Positions 17,067 through 25,343 of a DNA stretch of 42,164 bases are shown here, piece after piece. Each line of letters starts with the position of its first letter. Position 1 is the stretch's first letter. The notes under the pieces are model-generated. The model had not been told where the DNA came from. It did not search any database and saw only the letters and a list, made by a program, of their open reading frames with translations. The position numbers and the translations under genes are program-made. Source of the DNA: Clostridia bacterium. GTDB taxonomy: Bacteria; Bacillota; Clostridia; Christensenellales; Borkfalkiaceae. The stretch lies in NCBI GenBank assembly GCA_017616695.1, contig JAFZXN010000041.1, positions 1 to 42,164 on the forward strand, read 5' to 3'.

Positions 17067-18047
17067 TCAGGCGTTGGTGTCGGTTATTGCGGTAAAGACG
17101 ATCGACTGATTGTAATCGCCGAATTTTTCGCCGAAGACGTTAAACCCGCCGAGGTGTTCGGCGTTTTCTTTTACGGCGATGGTAAAAGTCGTGCGGTTGC
17201 CGTTTTCAAGTTTAAGGTCTTCTATCGTAACTCGTTTATTTATAAGTTCGCCGTTTAAATAAACCCCGCTCTTTCTGACGCTGACGGTGGTAAGCAAGCC
17301 GTACTTCGTGCTTTCCGAAAACCACCAGTACGGCGTGAATTTGCCGTAGCGGTCGCCGAAGTCCCCCGGACAAGTCCAGGTGCAAAGCTCCACGTCGTTG
17401 ATATAAAACGTTATGTCGGAAGGGTAATTGTTGTTGTACCCGTGCGCCTCCGAGCACAGTTCCATTGAAAACGACACTTCGGCAAGGTCGTCGCCGATGG
17501 CGTACGCATTCGAGATCGCATATTTGAGATAGCCGCAACGTTTCGTCCAGATTATCTGCGCGGAATGCCGTTCGGGGCAGAATAATTCGTTGGGCCTGTC
17601 TTCGTTGATGAGAGCCTCCTCGTTCGCCATGCCGCAGGCTTTATCGAATTTCGCGTCTACATAGTCGCCGATGGGGATATTGACGACGTGCGGTATTTTT
17701 TTAACCGATTCGTTGGGCATGCCGAAAAATTGCAATAATATGAATTTATAGCGCGAAAACGTATAAACTTTCAGTTTGCCTTTGCCTTTCGTGGAGTTTT
17801 CGGCCATGATAAGGTGCGCCTCTTCGAGCACCTTCAAATGGAACGCCGCGGACGAAAGTTGCAGGTCGAGACTATCCGCGATTTGCGACAAAAGTCTCGG
17901 TTTTTGCATCAAAAGCCGCATTATTTCTATCCGTATCGGCGAGGACAGCGCCCTGCCGAGTAAGGCAAGGTCGTTGGATTCTTCAGCCGACTGAACGTTG
18001 ATGAACTTTACGAAAGAACCTTCTTGCAAATAATCGTTTAAATTCAT
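17067..18047 (-). CDS. ArsR-family regulator with large C-terminal sensor-like domain
   Basis: This is a predicted transcription regulator. Residues 25-105 form a winged helix: ALSSPIRIEIMRLLMQKPRL, then LSQIADSLDLQLSSAAFHLK, where SAAFHLK fits the recognition helix. The remaining 220 residues form a probable beta-sandwich domain (SDITFYINDVELCTWTCPGD, TPYWWFSESTKYGLLTTVSV, GGFNVFGEKFGDYNQSIVF). I recall this domain, fused to ArsR-type HTHs, from Firmicutes glycan loci. It is therefore a candidate sugar sensor, not a metal sensor; no ArsR-type Cys metal site is seen. AGGAG precedes the start. It is transcribed divergently from the lipoprotein operon, and its promoter lies back to back with that of the operon, so it probably controls both. 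Confidence 0.82.
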   Translation of the reverse strand: MNLNDYLQEGSFVKFINVQSAEESNDLALLGRALSSPIRIEIMRLLMQKPRLLSQIADSLDLQLSSAAFHLKVLEEAHLIMAENSTKGKGKLKVYTFSRYKFILLQFFGMPNESVKKIPHVVNIPIGDYVDAKFDKACGMANEEALINEDRPNELFCPERHSAQIIWTKRCGYLKYAISNAYAIGDDLAEVSFSMELCSEAHGYNNNYPSDITFYINDVELCTWTCPGDFGDRYGKFTPYWWFSESTKYGLLTTVSVRKSGVYLNGELINKRVTIEDLKLENGNRTTFTIAVKENAEHLGGFNVFGEKFGDYNQSIVFTAITDTNA

Positions 18048-18076
18048 ATCGTAACTCCTTAAAAAGTTTCAACTGT

Positions 18077-18105
18077 ATTGTAACATTTTTATCTCAACCT
18101 TGCAA
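18077..18105 (-). promoter_or_regulatory. Promoter of the ArsR-type regulator, with 12-bp direct repeats
   Basis: Read on the minus strand: TTGCAA (18105-18100), a 17-bp spacer and TACAAT (18082-18077). On the + strand the same segment holds two copies of TTGYAACATTTT (18078-18089 and 18100-18111), 22 bp apart, which is two helical turns. The repeats may be operators for the regulator, or may only reflect the promoter elements. Confidence 0.6.
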
Positions 18106-18115
18106 CATTTTACAC

Positions 18116-18144
18116 TTGACGTGAAGAAATTTTGGCGATATAAT
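18116..18144 (+). promoter_or_regulatory. Promoter of the lipoprotein/GH36 operon
   Basis: TTGACG (18116-18121), a 17-bp spacer and a perfect TATAAT (18139-18144). Its -35 lies 10 bp from the -35 of the divergent regulator promoter. The predicted leader to the ATG at 18423 is about 270 nt. Confidence 0.8.
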
Positions 18145-18169
18145 TTTAAGTGGAATAGATAATTTATTA

Positions 18170-18370
18170 GCGCAGACTTTAGACCGCGAACCGCTTGCCG
18201 CAGGTCTAAGGCAATGCGCAATTATCAATTCGCAATAGTCGACCGCAAATTTTGATAGTCCTCAAAATTTGCATATCAAAGCGTTCGCTTTGATACATAG
18301 TCGACCGGAATTGCTATGCAATTTAACGCAGGCTCGGTCGGTCGATTTGTTGTCGGTCTGCGCCAAGCGG
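18170..18370 (+). other. Structured leader: cascade of perfect hairpins
   Basis: The long 5' leader holds several perfect inverted repeats: TTAGACC (18179-18185) with 18203-18209; GCAAATTTTGA (18245-18255) with 18262-18272; TATCAAAGC (18274-18282) with 18287-18295; and AATTGC (18309-18314) with 18318-18323, inside TCGACCG (18301-18307) with 18339-18345. An outer pair GCGCAGAC (18170-18177) and GTCTGCGC (18356-18363) encloses the block. ATAGTCGACCG occurs twice (18235-18245 and 18297-18307). No known riboswitch was recognised. It could be a regulatory RNA leader or an inserted palindromic repeat element. Confidence 0.7.
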
Positions 18371-18422
18371 TCAGAAAACAAAAAGTATCGATAAAAAATA
18401 TTTAAAAGGAGATATAAACCAC

Positions 18423-21400
18423 ATGAAAAAACGCTTTGTCATTGTAACTTTGATTCTGGTTATGATCGCAACGCTCACTCTCGCGGCATGCGGCAAAAAA
18501 GACGACAAGTCTTCGACTCCGTCGGAAACGTCGGTCAGTTCCGTAATGCCCGCGGACAGCTCGTCTTATGAGGCTCCCGCCTCGTCTGAGGCAGGACAGC
18601 CCGCCGCTACGACGTACGCGGTCACGTTTGATTTGAGCGGCGGCACGGGCGAAGTTCCCGCAGAAGCTTTAAAAGAAGAGGGTGAAACGTTCTATTTGCC
18701 CGAACAGGTTCCGCAAAAGGAATACTGTTCATTCGTCGGCTGGCAGTACGGCGGCGAGATCTATGCCGCGGGCGCGCGCTTTATAATGCCCGCAAACGCC
18801 GTAACCTTCACGGCGATCTGGCAGGAAAACGATCCTTCGTTCGGCGCGGCGAGCTATACGTACGACCGTCTCGGCGGCGGAGACCTTGAACTCCCGCTCG
18901 ACCTTCAGGGCGCCAACCTCTATATGCTCGAGATAGACGACGAATCGGTCGCGGGCGTGCACTTTGATTACGACTACGATAACGGATGTCTCGTGATCGT
19001 CGAAGAATACGTTTTGTCGCTCACGCTCGGCGAGCACACCGTCAAAGCAATAACCGACGGTCTGACCGAGGCGGCAACTTGCGCGCTCACTATCGAAAAC
19101 TCCGTCGCTACGGAATTTGACCAGACGACGACCAAGACCGTCGACGTAGCCAAAGAGACGGGCGCAACTTTCACTGTCGATTACAACGGCACGAGCGTTA
19201 TCTCTTTAAAATCGGGCAGCGTTACCGTTCCCGCCGAATATTATTCGCAGGGCGAAAACACCTTGACCGTCAGCTCCGAATGGCTCAAACGTTACAACGG
19301 CGAGGCTGCTCTCACCGTCGAACTTTCCAATCACGACAGATACGGCTTCACGGTACTTAACAACGTCATATTCTACACCGATTACGATGTTACCACCATT
19401 CACAACGAATATTTGTCTACCGTAGGTCACAATTCGCTTTACCAGTTTGCGACCGTAAACAGCATAGCGCTCGTATCCGCTCCCGAAAATTCGGGCATGA
19501 GCGGCAGAGTGTTCAGATTTACCCCGACCGCCGAAAACAATACTTTGGAAGGCGGCTTGTACGGCATTTATACTTTAAGGAACAGCGATTTCAATTCCAC
19601 CTGGTACAACGTGAACTATAAGTCGAACAAGACTTATATCATAAGTTTCGACTATATGACCGAAAACGTTCAGGGCGACGTTTCCTTCTCTTTACGCGGC
19701 CATCCCGCCACCTGGAAGGAAGACCTCGCCGCCGACAATATGCCGCACTCCTGCGTTCGTATCGTTAAGGGTTCGGATATCGGCAACGGCACGATGATCT
19801 ACGCCAAACTCAACGAAGGCGCTTGCGCATATTTCGACAACTTCTCCGTTATCGAGGTCGACGACGTTCCTACGCTCGCCGCAAGCGGTAACTACTCTGT
19901 CGGCTCGGGCGAATACGTTATGAGTTTTGATTCCAAGGGTTACGCTTACACCGTCGAACTTGACGGCAACCCCGTTTCCGCTACGGAAGATTCTTCCTTG
20001 AAGACGTTGACAATTCAGGGGAGCGTGCTCGATACTCTCGAAGCAGGCGTTCATACCGTTTCCGTTATATCCCCCGCTTTGAGAATAAGCGTTTCCTTCT
20101 CCGTCACCGACGACCGCGTAGCCGAGTTTACCTCGCTCGACGCAAATTATTATTATGAAACGCAACTGCCCGTAAAGCTTTACGGCTCGTTTGATAGCAG
20201 CATTACGCTCGTTTCCTTGAAACAGATCGAAAAGATCTTCGACGACGGCTATCAGGGCGGCTGGAGCTTTGCTCACAACAACACCGCGAAAAATTACAAA
20301 GAATACGCGACTTTGACCACCGGCCTTGACGGCACGGGCTATCTGACTCTTTCCGCGGAGCTTTGCAATATGCTCTGGGGAACGACCGAGTTCGAGGCAG
20401 AGTTCAACAACGGCGCTATATCGACTTTCTCCGTCACCGTTCCCGACGTACTTATGTATTCGGACTACGATAACACCACCATCAAAGGTTGGTTGAACGG
20501 CGACGAGAACCGCGCCAACACCCCGCTTTCTTCGGGCTTTGAAGGCACCGCCGCTGTGAACGAAGAAAACGGCGATAAGGCTTTGTACATAACTTCCGCT
20601 GCGGGCGGCGACACCTGCTACTTCAATATCAGGATGCACGCTCACCCGTGGGAATGGTACAACGCTTTCGGCGACGCGCAGCACATGTACAGGGTAAGCT
20701 TCGAGTACAAGATCTCGGGCCTTGCGCAAGACTCCGTTTATTTCTATATAATGTCTATCGAAACCGAGGATAAAGGAACTAACTTCTTCGGTAATTACGA
20801 CGCGCTCGATCACGTTTCCTACGACCATTATCATAAAGTACGCTTCAATCTCATCGCCGACGGCGAAGTCCACACTCTGGATACGGGTTGGTTCACCTGG
20901 CACGCCGACCTTCGTATGATGAAACTCCAGCTTCCCTCTTTTGCGGCGGCAGACGGTAAGTTCGTCATGCTCGACGATTTCAGATTGTATTCGACGGCGA
21001 AAGTAGAAAACTTCCTCTCGTCGTTAGGCGATTATCAGGTAGCGCAAAGCGAAGCTTTCGGCTTCACCACCACCGAAACCGTCAACGCCGTTTACGTCGA
21101 CGGTAACGCCATGACCTACGCGGCAAGCGGCAATACTTATACTCTCGACGCCGCCGCGCTCGACGCTCTCGCTTCCGGTAAGCACACGCTTTCGGTCGAC
21201 GTAGGCAAGGTCGTAATGAAAAAAGACTTTATGGTGGCCGACAACCGCGTTGCCGAGCTCACCGAGACCACCAAGAACGTCTACTACGGAATGGGCGACG
21301 TCACTTTGGCTGGCACGTTCGAGAACCTCACCGTCCTTTCCGTAAGGCGTAAGGGCGCCGACGATAGTTGGGACAATGCTTACAATAACCCCATTGCCGT

Positions 21401-24206
21401 AAATACGTCTTACGTCACCGCTAACGAAAACGGGCTCGTCATTTCGGGAACGCTCATCGACAAACTTTACAGAACGAGCGTTATTTCCGTCACGTTCGAC
21501 AACGGCAAGACCGTCTCGGCTACTCTTGAAAGCAATATCCGTTTCTTTACCGATTACGACGAGACCAACGTCTTTATCAACCTTCCCGGCAACAGCGTCG
21601 TCTGTCAGGACAGAAACATGATAGATATCGTTGAAGTAAACGGCAACCACTATCTTAAATATATGCCCGAAAACGCCGTACTCGGTCACTCGACTGCGGC
21701 TTTGAATGGTAACGGGACGGATAACTTCTGTTTCACCGTCGATAACCGCAACCTCGGCAGCTACAACTGGTACGACTGGTATCCTACCGTCGGCGGTAAG
21801 TTGATAGTTTACTTCGACTATGAAGCGGTCGTCGGCGAAAAGACGCCAAACTATCAGTTCCGTTGGCAGGATGCGTCGGGCACCTGGCACGTTACGGCAT
21901 TAACGGGTAGCGGTCATTTCTATATCGAATTCAACGAAAGAAACGTCAAACACTTCGGTATCAACTGCCCCGCTTCGTCGATAAACGACGTTTCCGGTAC
22001 CTACCTTCTCATTGACGGTATCGGCTTCGGTGAATATTACAACCTTTCGTTCGGCGCTTCCGCAGACTATAAGCTCGGCACGGGCGACTACGCTATCCCG
22101 TTCGACGCGAAGGGTATTGCTTATACTCTTACGCTCGACGGCGCCGCGGTCTCCGCAACGTACGATGACGGCGCGAAGACTCTGACTCTCGCCGCCTCCG
22201 TCGTCAACGCGCTCGCGGCAGGCAATCACACCGTATCGGCTACGACGGTATTCGGCACGGAAGAATACACCTTCACAGTAGTTGAGCGTCAGGCCGTTTT
22301 GAGCGACCTTTCGGCAACGTATTATTACGAGACCAAGGACGAAGTCGTCCTTAACGGTAATTTTGACGACACCATTGAGATAACCTCCTTAAAGCAGGTC
22401 GAAAAGAACTACGACGGCGGCTATCAGGGCGGCTGGAGCTGGGCGCATAACGATACCGAAAAAGATTACAAGGCGTACGCCGACTTGACTACGGGCGCGA
22501 ACGGATACGTTACTCTTTCGTCGGAACTTTGCGATATGCTCTGGGGCACGACCGAGTTCGAGATAACTTTCGATAACGGCTCGTCTTATACGTTCGCAAT
22601 AACGGTTCCCGACGTACTTATGTATTCGGACTATGACAACACCACCATCAAAGGTTGGTTAAACGGCGACGTAAACCGCGCCAACACCCCGCTTTCTTCG
22701 GGCTTTGAAGGCACCGCCGCGGTAAACGAAGTAAACGGCGACAAGGCTTTGTACATAACTTCCGCTGCGGGCGCCGACATCTGCTACTTCAACATCAAGA
22801 TGCACGATCACCCGTGGGCTTGGTACAACGCTTACGGCGACGCAAACCACTATTACAGAGTGAGCTTCGAGTATCAGATCTCGGGGCTTGCGCAAGACTC
22901 CGTATACTTCTTTATAATGACGGCGAACGAAGACCTTGACGCGTCCAACTTCTCCGGCAATTACGATTCTGCTACACCTATCAGCGATTATTATCAGCTG
23001 CGTTGGTATCTGACCTGCGACGGCGAAACGCACACCTTGGATACGGGTTGGTTCACCTGGAACGGCAATCTCCGTATGATGAAGGTACAGCTCCCCGGCT
23101 TTGCCGCGACCGACGGCACTTACGTTATGTTCGACGACTTCAGATTATACGCCACCGATTCTTACGGCGGTATGCTTTCGGGCCTTGACGGTTTCGTGGT
23201 CGGAACGACGACGAGCTTTGCTTTCGACACGACCGCTCCCGTTACCGCAATAACGGTAGACGGCAACGCGATAGCTTACGCAAACGAAGGTAACACCTAT
23301 TCTCTTTCGACGGAAGCTTTGGCGATGCTCTCGCTCGGTGATCATACGCTTGCCGTAACGACCGACAAGATGGTGATAAAGAAAGTCTTTGCCGTCTCCG
23401 ACGACCGCGTGGCCGAACTTACCGAAACCTCGAAGAGCGTTTCATATGGCGGCGGCGACGTAACGCTTGCGGGATCTTTCAGCGATAACCTTACCGTCGT
23501 TTCCGTAACGCGTAAGGGCGCGGACGATAGTTGGGACGCAAGCTACAATACCCCCGTTGCGGTCAGTACGTCTTATATCACCGTTACCGAAAGCGGACTC
23601 GTTATTTCCGAAACGCTTATCAACAAGCTTTACAGAACGAGCGAGATAGCCGTTTCGTTCGATAACGGCAAGACGGTTTCGGCTACTCTTGAAAGCAATA
23701 TCCGTTACTTTACCGATTACGACGAGACCAACGTCTTTATCAACATTCCCGGCAACAGCGTCATCTGTCAGGACAGAAACATGATAGATATCGTTGAGGT
23801 TGACGGCGGTCACGCTATGAAGTATATGCCCGAAAACGCCACGCTCGGCCATTCGACCGCGGCTATAAACGGCAACGGAACGGATAACTTCTGTTTTACC
23901 GTCGATAACCGCAATCTCGGCAGCTACAACTGGTATGACTGGTATCCGACGGAAGGCGGAAAGCTGATATTCTTCTTCGATTATCAGGTAGTCGCGGGCG
24001 ATAAAAATCCCAACTATCAGTTCCGTTGGCAGGACGCGTCGGACACCTGGCACGTTACCGAGCTTACTGGCAGCGGTCGTTTCTATATCGAACTCGATGA
24101 AAGAAACGTCAAACACTTAGGTATCAACTGCCCCGCTTCGTCGATAGACGACGTTTCCGGCACTTACCTTCTCATAGACGATATCGGTTTCGGCGAAATC
24201 GAATAA
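18423..24206 (+). CDS. Very large modular surface lipoprotein, probable glycan-binding
   Basis: The 1927-residue protein begins with a lipoprotein signal peptide ending in the lipobox LAAC (Cys22) and a Ser-rich linker. Residues about 64-136 form a Listeria-Bacteroides/InlB-type repeat (FDLSGGTGEVPA ... FVGWQYGGEIY ... VTFTAIWQ). The rest is a regular array: a TDYD-type motif begins a probable beta-sandwich module near residues 315, 676, 1041, 1398 and 1762, each preceded by an Ig-like segment, so the period is about 361 residues. The modules alternate as A and B types. Residues about 483-1205 and 1206-1927 are a tandem A-B duplication. Motifs such as KFVMLDDFRLYST resemble the ends of carbohydrate-binding modules. 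No catalytic domain, sortase motif or transmembrane segment is seen. AAGGAG precedes the ATG. Glycan binding is inferred, mainly from the downstream GH36. Confidence 0.8.
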   Translation: MKKRFVIVTLILVMIATLTLAACGKKDDKSSTPSETSVSSVMPADSSSYEAPASSEAGQPAATTYAVTFDLSGGTGEVPAEALKEEGETFYLPEQVPQKEYCSFVGWQYGGEIYAAGARFIMPANAVTFTAIWQENDPSFGAASYTYDRLGGGDLELPLDLQGANLYMLEIDDESVAGVHFDYDYDNGCLVIVEEYVLSLTLGEHTVKAITDGLTEAATCALTIENSVATEFDQTTTKTVDVAKETGATFTVDYNGTSVISLKSGSVTVPAEYYSQGENTLTVSSEWLKRYNGEAALTVELSNHDRYGFTVLNNVIFYTDYDVTTIHNEYLSTVGHNSLYQFATVNSIALVSAPENSGMSGRVFRFTPTAENNTLEGGLYGIYTLRNSDFNSTWYNVNYKSNKTYIISFDYMTENVQGDVSFSLRGHPATWKEDLAADNMPHSCVRIVKGSDIGNGTMIYAKLNEGACAYFDNFSVIEVDDVPTLAASGNYSVGSGEYVMSFDSKGYAYTVELDGNPVSATEDSSLKTLTIQGSVLDTLEAGVHTVSVISPALRISVSFSVTDDRVAEFTSLDANYYYETQLPVKLYGSFDSSITLVSLKQIEKIFDDGYQGGWSFAHNNTAKNYKEYATLTTGLDGTGYLTLSAELCNMLWGTTEFEAEFNNGAISTFSVTVPDVLMYSDYDNTTIKGWLNGDENRANTPLSSGFEGTAAVNEENGDKALYITSAAGGDTCYFNIRMHAHPWEWYNAFGDAQHMYRVSFEYKISGLAQDSVYFYIMSIETEDKGTNFFGNYDALDHVSYDHYHKVRFNLIADGEVHTLDTGWFTWHADLRMMKLQLPSFAAADGKFVMLDDFRLYSTAKVENFLSSLGDYQVAQSEAFGFTTTETVNAVYVDGNAMTYAASGNTYTLDAAALDALASGKHTLSVDVGKVVMKKDFMVADNRVAELTETTKNVYYGMGDVTLAGTFENLTVLSVRRKGADDSWDNAYNNPIAVNTSYVTANENGLVISGTLIDKLYRTSVISVTFDNGKTVSATLESNIRFFTDYDETNVFINLPGNSVVCQDRNMIDIVEVNGNHYLKYMPENAVLGHSTAALNGNGTDNFCFTVDNRNLGSYNWYDWYPTVGGKLIVYFDYEAVVGEKTPNYQFRWQDASGTWHVTALTGSGHFYIEFNERNVKHFGINCPASSINDVSGTYLLIDGIGFGEYYNLSFGASADYKLGTGDYAIPFDAKGIAYTLTLDGAAVSATYDDGAKTLTLAASVVNALAAGNHTVSATTVFGTEEYTFTVVERQAVLSDLSATYYYETKDEVVLNGNFDDTIEITSLKQVEKNYDGGYQGGWSWAHNDTEKDYKAYADLTTGANGYVTLSSELCDMLWGTTEFEITFDNGSSYTFAITVPDVLMYSDYDNTTIKGWLNGDVNRANTPLSSGFEGTAAVNEVNGDKALYITSAAGADICYFNIKMHDHPWAWYNAYGDANHYYRVSFEYQISGLAQDSVYFFIMTANEDLDASNFSGNYDSATPISDYYQLRWYLTCDGETHTLDTGWFTWNGNLRMMKVQLPGFAATDGTYVMFDDFRLYATDSYGGMLSGLDGFVVGTTTSFAFDTTAPVTAITVDGNAIAYANEGNTYSLSTEALAMLSLGDHTLAVTTDKMVIKKVFAVSDDRVAELTETSKSVSYGGGDVTLAGSFSDNLTVVSVTRKGADDSWDASYNTPVAVSTSYITVTESGLVISETLINKLYRTSEIAVSFDNGKTVSATLESNIRYFTDYDETNVFINIPGNSVICQDRNMIDIVEVDGGHAMKYMPENATLGHSTAAINGNGTDNFCFTVDNRNLGSYNWYDWYPTEGGKLIFFFDYQVVAGDKNPNYQFRWQDASDTWHVTELTGSGRFYIELDERNVKHLGINCPASSIDDVSGTYLLIDDIGFGEIE
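19873..24203 (+). repeat. Tandem duplication of ~2.16 kb inside the lipoprotein gene
   Basis: Segment 19873-22035 and segment 22036-24203 encode matching A-B module pairs. The offset is 2166 bp at the DVLMYSDYD motif (20451 to 22617) and 2163 bp at the TDYDETNVFIN motif (21548 to 23711). Stretches of the A and B modules are almost identical at base level, which suggests a recent duplication or ongoing gene conversion. Confidence 0.85.
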
Positions 24207-24218
24207 CGATCTGTCTTT

Positions 24219-24250
24219 GTTCGGGCGCGACCTTGCGGTCACGCCCGAAC
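24219..24250 (+). other. Intercistronic GC-rich hairpin
   Basis: GTTCGGGCG and CGCCCGAAC, with inner GACC/GGTC and one mismatch, form a 13-bp stem around a TTGC loop. No T-run follows, so it is more likely an mRNA-stability or attenuation element within the operon than a full terminator. Confidence 0.65.
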
Positions 24251-24284
24251 GATATTGATAACTTAACAAAGAGAGGCGATTATT

Positions 24285-25340
24285 TTGAAAAAAACGATCA
24301 GATCCTTAACCTTTATATTGATCTTTGCGTTCACGGTATTTGCGGGCGTAAAGACCGTTAACGCACAAACTCAATACGAGGTGGACGGGTGGCGTAAGAC
24401 CGTGACTTTCGATACGGAGGACGATACAAATCAGTTCGCCCTGTTCACCGAGTTCGACAAGAGCCCGTTTTATATGGACGGCAGGCTGTATTTCTGGACG
24501 CTTGCCGAACAAAAGGCCATCTTTACGCAGAGAAAATATAACGATTTGGACGTTTCAGCCGATTTCGGCACGATAAACGATCACGGCAAGTTCGACGTCG
24601 GCTTTTACGTTCACGCCAACAAAATCGGCAGCGCAATGGACAATATAGACGCTTGGAACGTCAATCTCGAGCGCGGCGCGGACGACAAGACGTATAACTT
24701 AAGATTGCACCGCTTTTATAATAAGAGCTGGGTAGGTTACGTTACCGAGGCAGCGGGGATAAAGCTCCCGATGAACGAGGTACACCTTCGCGTCGTTGTA
24801 AAATCGGGCACTTTGTACGCTTTCGTCAATTACGAGAGCCGTCCGAGACTTACTTATTATATCGGCGAGTCCGAAGGATACGTAGGGTTCCGTTGCTTTT
24901 ATTCTCCCAACTGGGTGGATAATTTCTCCATCGTTGGCGAGGGCAACGCCATGAGCGAAGAGCTTTATGCGACCGTCAACGAATTAAAAGATTTCGATAC
25001 CGCAGGGCTCACCGCAAAGAGCGCAGAGGCTATCGAAGCGGCAAAAGAGGCGCTTAACGACGCCGAAGGTCAATACAGGACCGAAGAGGCCGTAGCCGCC
25101 GCCGAAAAAGCTATAAATAAAGCCGTTATAAAGCGTACGGCGGACGAACTCGGCGCGCTTATACAAACAGCGGAATCGACGGTAAACGTCGGTTATACGG
25201 TCAACAGCTGGAACTCTTTGCAAGCCGTTCTTTCTATAAGCAAAACCGTCGATACGAGCGACGAGGAAGCCGTTTCCTATTGGGCAAATCGCCTTGAAAG
25301 AAAGCTCGCGCTTCTGGTTAGATACAAAAAGGAGGTTTAA
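24285..25340 (+). CDS. Secreted concanavalin-like and FIVAR-like two-domain protein
   Basis: The 351-residue protein starts with a signal peptide (residues 1-27, cleavage likely after VNA in KTVNAQTQYE). It has no lipobox. Residues about 30-215 look like a LamG/DUF1080-type jelly-roll (VSADFGTINDHGKFDVGFYV, VHLRVVVKSGTLYAFVNYES, GYVGFRCFYSPNWVDNFSIV), a fold often used to bind or cleave sugars. Residues about 220-345 are helical with FIVAR-like repeats (AEAIEAAKEALNDAEGQYRT, EEAVAAAEKAINKAV). The start is TTG with GAGAGGCGA upstream. It sits between the modular lipoprotein and the GH36 enzyme, 3 bp from the latter, so all three are co-expressed. No catalytic residues can be named. Confidence 0.75.
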   Translation: MKKTIRSLTFILIFAFTVFAGVKTVNAQTQYEVDGWRKTVTFDTEDDTNQFALFTEFDKSPFYMDGRLYFWTLAEQKAIFTQRKYNDLDVSADFGTINDHGKFDVGFYVHANKIGSAMDNIDAWNVNLERGADDKTYNLRLHRFYNKSWVGYVTEAAGIKLPMNEVHLRVVVKSGTLYAFVNYESRPRLTYYIGESEGYVGFRCFYSPNWVDNFSIVGEGNAMSEELYATVNELKDFDTAGLTAKSAEAIEAAKEALNDAEGQYRTEEAVAAAEKAINKAVIKRTADELGALIQTAESTVNVGYTVNSWNSLQAVLSISKTVDTSDEEAVSYWANRLERKLALLVRYKKEV

Positions 25341-25343
25341 AAG

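Noticed and set aside
18170-18370. CRISPR array or known riboswitch in the hairpin-rich leader
   Set aside because: There are only two short direct repeats with no regular spacers, and no conserved aptamer core was recognised.
19692-20903. 403-codon minus-strand frame inside the large lipoprotein gene
   Set aside because: It is antisense to a clear signal-peptide-bearing, repeat-structured protein. The long open frame follows from codon bias, and similar antisense frames occur in both duplicated units.
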